From contig NC_088311.1 of NCBI RefSeq assembly GCF_910592395.1, positions 18,540,501-18,604,500 on the forward strand: a DNA stretch of 64,000 nt. The letters are read 5' to 3'. Shown here one piece after another: positions 58,810 through 64,000 of this stretch (within the stretch, counting starts at the first letter, position 1; each line of letters opens with the position of its first letter). The position numbers were made by a program, and so were the translations under genes. The stretch comes from Lineus longissimus. Taxonomy: Eukaryota > Nemertea > Pilidiophora > Heteronemertea > Lineidae. The notes under the pieces are model-generated. The model saw nothing but the letters and a program-made list of their open reading frames with translations. It was not told the origin of the DNA and made no database searches.

Positions 58810-61800
58810 CTGCAAAGCAAGGAATAATTTATGAAAATATTTTGATGCAATTACATAAAAACAGAAGACATGTATGATTATAGTCTCGTCCACACATTCA
58901 TCGTCGATTTCTGAAATAAGTGCATTATCCAGTCAAAAAGATTTGACCTTCCGATGACGAGGGCTCGTTTTCCAAGATCGGATAGCGCCCCTTCGTAACT
59001 ATTGCGACTGACGTATCTGCAACATTGCAATGGGTGGGATGGACGTCTTTCAACAAGCAATAAAAAGCAAGACATACATTTATGTATAAATTTATTAAAA
59101 GCATTTTTTCGCTAAATGCATTACATCGTACATTACAGAGGTTGCACAAACGAATACCACTCTAACTTGCTCTCGGAAAGCGAATAACAGTCTTCTGATA
59201 AATTCGACGGAATCAACTGAACTGGCGAACGTTGGTAATACGTGCAGCTGGACGATGATAGGGAGTTTCTGCATAGGTGAATTTCGCGCTCGTATGACAT
59301 ATATCCATATCATTTTACGTACATGTACATGTATGGCCAAGTCACAAATCACGTTACATCATATGTAAAATCGGTACGGATACCTCATACGGCAGAGATG
59401 TTTTGATTTGCTGAAACTCGCTTATACTTTGAATTCCGGGTCGAAATCTTGCATCAGGTGGAAATATTGAAGTCGTATCTCAAGTCGTGGTGATGGCCTA
59501 CGACTTGGATAACGACTCCGTTTCATGTATATCCATATTATGCACATTTGCAATTTGGAATCAATATCTTTGGGAAGATTCAAGTGGGATATCAAAATGA
59601 AAACGTTCGTCACTTAACGCCAATCGAATTTATCACCAGATAGCTATAAATTCAATTTTAGAGATGAAGTCCAAGAAGGTATCGGAAGGGTGCGCATCCT
59701 ATTTATTATGCGTTGCATACTTACAAAACAGCTGCTCTTGATAACTTTCCGACGAAAATTAAACTTATAATGAAGTGAAATAAAAAGGAGTAATTTTGAT
59801 GCATCAAGATCATTGTCCATGGTATTTCAACTTCATGAGATTAACACGATTAACAAAATTTTAGTAAATAGAGCTGTGACCACCATCAGCCGACTGAGCG
59901 TGTGTGTATCGTTCTCTCGGAAGACACTCCGGCATCAGTGTGTCGTTTAGACAGTAAGAGGGAGTTCACGAGAACGAAAGCGACTTGAACGTCAAATGGC
60001 TTTAGAATCGTCAGAGGAAAGTTTTTCTTTGAAATTATTTAACAGAAATACCCGTATTGAGAACTCAAATAAATTCATATTTAAACAAGTATGAATAGTT
60101 TTCTAGCGTGACGCACCGTGAAGACATGCTCGAAGTCATGAAATCCGGCCATGGCTTGGAATACGACTTTATAAATGGCCCGCTAGAGTATTACCGAATT
60201 TAATTTTTAAAGATTTCACCCACAAATACGGGTTTTCTCGATCTGGGCATTTCCACGAATTGACCTTTTATCGTATCTCCTCATACGTCTGTGGCACCAT
60301 TTTCGTTCAAGTCATTATCGTTCTCGTAGCAAAGGACATTGCATGCCCAACCTCTCTGGTATTAGCGAAACACCAAGCCAGAAAAGGCATGTTTTCCGAA
60401 TGAGGTTCTGGCTGGTACCACCATGGACTCTAAAAGAAAAGTTCGGCTACTGATCTCGATCTTCCAGCAGAATCTACGCTTGCTTCAAAAGGATTGCAGG
60501 CAATGCAAGTATACTTTTAGAGCCCAATATTCTGTACCAATGGCCATCTGTCCCAAATATATACCATCTAATCAGAAACCAGTCTAACTTCTCTCATGAT
60601 CGGGTAGACAACTAGCTATCGATTCGTATTCATTTTCAATGTCGGACCAAGTCGTGCATGCGCATCTGAGCCTTTCATGGTGCTCAATGCCTGTCTCCTG
60701 AAGAGAACGATCACCACGTGTCAAGTGATCAAGGTGTAGTCATCGAATCATATACAACACTCCTTGTCGTAGCCAAATGTCAAAGACACTTATTTACCTA
60801 GGAGTGTAGGCCTATAAATAATCCCTTTACATACAGTTAGCACCCATACCAGCAATAATAATATCAATAAGCAGCGGTAATTTTCTCAAGTTTCTTCAAT
60901 TTTAATGGCACTTTCTTTGAGACTCTAGTTCGCACAAATGTTTCGAGCTTATACGAACGAAAATCCCAAATCTGCACAATCTCGTATGTACAAAAGAAAC
61001 AAAATCACATAGTTTCTCTTATATCATCAGTATTGTTTCACTATCCACGGTATCAGCATCTTAGGCCAGGATTTCCATCTTCTTTATATCGTTATATCGA
61101 ATATGCATAGAGTACGTGTTCGTTCATAATAACTATATCCAAGTGAAACTCTTTCGAGCTATTTGAAAGTTTTTGAGTCCACAAGTCCGCTAAGTCACTT
61201 TTTTTGCTGGACCATCTATATCTGCGGTGAGCCAGTCCAATACATCTGTAACAGAAATAAGCAAAGTGTCATGACGATGCACAAAAGAATTAGCAAAGTA
61301 CACGTACAACTTGTTTCCAAAGTCCCTATGTGCAAATATTTGGCCCTTGATCAGATTTCTCCGAGAAGTACTAGTATATCGCGACTAACTGCCAACATGT
61401 ATACATTGTATGATACATAGCATTTGAGGTCGGTTTTTAGGTATAAAAAGGAGCCGAAATGACACCAGCGTCATCGAATTGGGTTATTTTTCAGCCGACA
61501 ACCTGATAACAAATGTACTGGCACATCTTTGACGAGAAAGCTGAAAAAGGGACAAACGTATGGACTTTTGGAGAACTTGTCCATGCTTATTTCAAGCATG
61601 CAGCTCCTTTAATTGGTAGGTTTTGGGATAAGATGCGGATAGGCTTTTAGGAGATATGAAAGTGTAGGAACTGATTTTAGGAGTGACGGAATCATGCCAT
61701 GTGCGGCCAAGTGAGAAAGCAGCCCAAAAGATGAGAAAATGACAGGTGGAAATTTACGGAGAAATCTAATACTTGAAGAGTGGAGAATGTTGTAATGTTT

Positions 61801-64000
61801 GACAGCAGTAATCATGAATCTCGATTGATGATAAACACCATTATACGTTTCCCTCTTCAGTAGATTATACATGTAGTCACATGAATCTTGAGCTATTACT
61901 GCGACAAACCAATTTGAGACAGGACTGACCACAGTTTGTTGGCAACTGAACAGAAACAGGGTAGAAAATTAAAGAACAGTTACATATAGGGTACCCGCCA
62001 CCTCAAATTTTAAGATAAGTATTTATTTCATCCATCAGAAAATCGGAAGTGTTCATTGTTGCATTGCGGATACCAATTGTCCATGAAAACAATGTGAACT
62101 AAATATTTCTGTAGAGCAGTTTGACATTGCTTTCATTGACACTCAGTAATTTCCCCCAATGGCAGCAGAACAAAGGAACCGGAACCGGAATTACGACTGA
62201 TAAGTAATAAATTAATAGTTAAATACTAACCCAGTCTCCTCCAAACGGCTCCAAGAGGTACTAGTCTTGTCTGCGAACCTGCGTTCAGGGACGGGCGGGT
62301 CATTCATTCAATATTTATTTTATTTTGTGGAACGTCCTAAAAAACTACTGCTGATATCAAAATTCCTCGAAAGAAATGCCATTCATGATCATGTCGAGTG
62401 AAGATGAGATCGACGAATAATGAACACCCCGCCTATTCAGACCTCTAAACTGACGGGCAATTCCCATTCTGACGAGCCGCCGATTCCAGATTTTATATGC
62501 ACAAGAAATCGCCTAACCACGAAAGATGAATACCCCCCTTCGGATCTCCCAACAATAACCAAGATATTGACATGTTACACATAACATTTGATTCAGTAAT
62601 CAAGTAGATTGAGGCCAAAAAGCATACTCGCATTCAGAGAGTGATAAGACTGCTATGTTTAGTTTTGAATCGGCACAAACCACGGTCATTTGATTTAGCA
62701 AATCCTATCAAATTGGCTGAATAAGGAATGAATGCATTCCAAATCTTCCCTAGATCCGAATACAAGCATTTTAATCACGAGATGAGACTTCATAGAAGAT
62801 TTTCATTTGGGTGCATATAAAAAATGGCTTGGGCGGATCGTCGGTATGGCAGTCGCCGGTCAGAATGCAGATCTGATCATTGCCGGGGTAATGAAGCGAA
62901 GCACATGCATGAGCTGGTCTATGTCGCAAGGTGAGGGTAACTTTGATTGGATGCACTTTGAAAACTTACACCACGCCACATTGCAGTGTAATGCATTCCT
63001 TCAAGAACCGATAGGAAGGTTCATTGCACAGTCGCTGGTAAATTAGATGCAGTGACTTAACACATTTTCGGAATGGAAGACAAGGAATAGCATGCAATAT
63101 GTGTATGGACCTTTCCAGAAATGGGGCGCTGAGTGTCCGAAATAGTGATGTAATAAGGGGAAACTAGGTCTTATGGTGGAGGGACAAAGGAGATAGTCAT
63201 GGTTGAATGAACACTTGAATGCCTTTAATGACGGACAAGGGGGAAAAAGTTAGTTCCAATGCAAGCCACCAATTTCGGGAAGCATGTATACAAGGTCGGG
63301 TTAACAGATTGTCATGTTTCATCGGTGTGACATCAAGAGTCATGTTTGAAGGAAGGGGTTCGTGTTTTGGTTTCCAGCTTTGGATTGCTGGCCCGAGGAC
63401 CAGTGGTAGAAGAAGAGATTATATGAAAGTCGTTACTTTCTTCAACATTACATAGAATAACTGGTGATAAGTTACCGGTGTGAATATTCAAACCGTAGGC
63501 CTATTGATAAAGCCTACACTTCGAGAAACTATCAAGTACGAAGAAGCGCACATTGATTCCAATAAAGTCAACATAGCCATGGTTATCATACATGCACTGG
63601 TTAATTTGGTCTTATACCTACCACAAACGAGAGAACAAGTGCTTGCAAAGTTACTAACGACTGATCTAAAGCTGGCAGCACACCTGACTCCAACAGAGGA
63701 GTTCGACTGACTGCCGCGCGCCACCACTCGCCGCTGAATCGGTAGCACACCTGGCTGTTTCAGGCGTTGACTGGCGTTCACCGGAGTCCAAAATCAAACC
63801 AGTTTGATACCTGGCGTCGAGTGGAGTTCGCCGGCGGCGGCGTCAAGTCGTAGCACACCAGGGAGTTTTCTGGCGTTCAGACACTGGCGGCCAAAAAAAC
63901 TCCACTGGACGCCGAAGTTGGAGTCAGGTGTGCTGCGAGCTTACGAAACAGAGTTTTGCGAATTCAACATGCTTAGTTCTACCCATGCTAGCGTTTTCTC
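58810..64000. other. upstream intron or intergenic DNA of the collagen-like gene
   Basis: No Gly-X-Y exon and no other recognised coding exon on either strand. One MITE lies at 63669-63942. Short open frames here have no splice, motif or family support. Confidence 0.45.
63669..63942. mobile_element. inverted-repeat MITE (AAGCTSGCAGCACACC family)
   Basis: 274 bp with 26-bp ends 'aagctggcagcacacctgac...' and '...gtcaggtgtgctgcgagctt' (one mismatch). The GC-rich interior repeats 'agcacacc' and 'ctggcgtt'. A 'tgactggcgttcag' fragment also occurs near 44189. Confidence 0.8.

Overview
The window looks like nuclear DNA of a marine invertebrate (a bilaterian). The evidence is intron-rich genes with GT-AG junctions, animal-only gene families (Wntless, SYCE2, a LAR-type receptor, a collagen), many short inverted-repeat transposons, and frequent palindromic tacatgta runs. 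The phylum cannot be fixed from the sequence alone.

Layout. (1) 1-13,499: a complete Wntless gene (WLS, minus strand, 13 coding exons, 549 residues). Its introns hold pogo-like MITEs, a minisatellite and two other foldback elements; its 3' flank holds two tandem tRNA-derived units. (2) 13,500-14,446: a short divergent intergenic segment shared with the next gene. (3) 14,447-16,304: a complete three-exon SYCE2 gene (plus strand, 140 residues), a synaptonemal-complex central element protein. (4) 16,305-17,868: MITE-rich intergenic DNA with one unassigned ORF. (5) about 18,010-21,769: a DIRS/Ngaro-like retrotransposon with an SGNH-hydrolase ORF, a 177-bp tandem repeat tract, a CCCH-finger gag ORF and a reverse transcriptase ORF that breaks off before RNase H and tyrosine recombinase. 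(6) 24,575-53,702: a LAR-type receptor gene (minus strand). It encodes a signal peptide, four Ig domains, one FN3 domain, a LAR-type membrane-proximal domain and a transmembrane exon, with an 18.9-kb first intron. I found no phosphatase exon between it and the next genes. (7) 56,924-58,809: the last exon of a collagen-containing gene (minus strand) with a long acidic tail; its 5' part is outside the window or unrecognised. (8) 58,810-64,000: no exon recognised; a MITE lies near the right edge.

The genes do not form one pathway. WLS (Wnt secretion) and SYCE2 (meiosis) are arranged head to head. The LAR-like gene and WLS share a strand and are separated by SYCE2 and the retrotransposon. The points most worth a second look are the LAR-type receptor without a visible phosphatase, the SGNH-gag-RT retroelement, a 302-bp tandem array whose units carry CTCF-like and nuclear-receptor-like motifs, and a MITE lying against a WLS splice donor.
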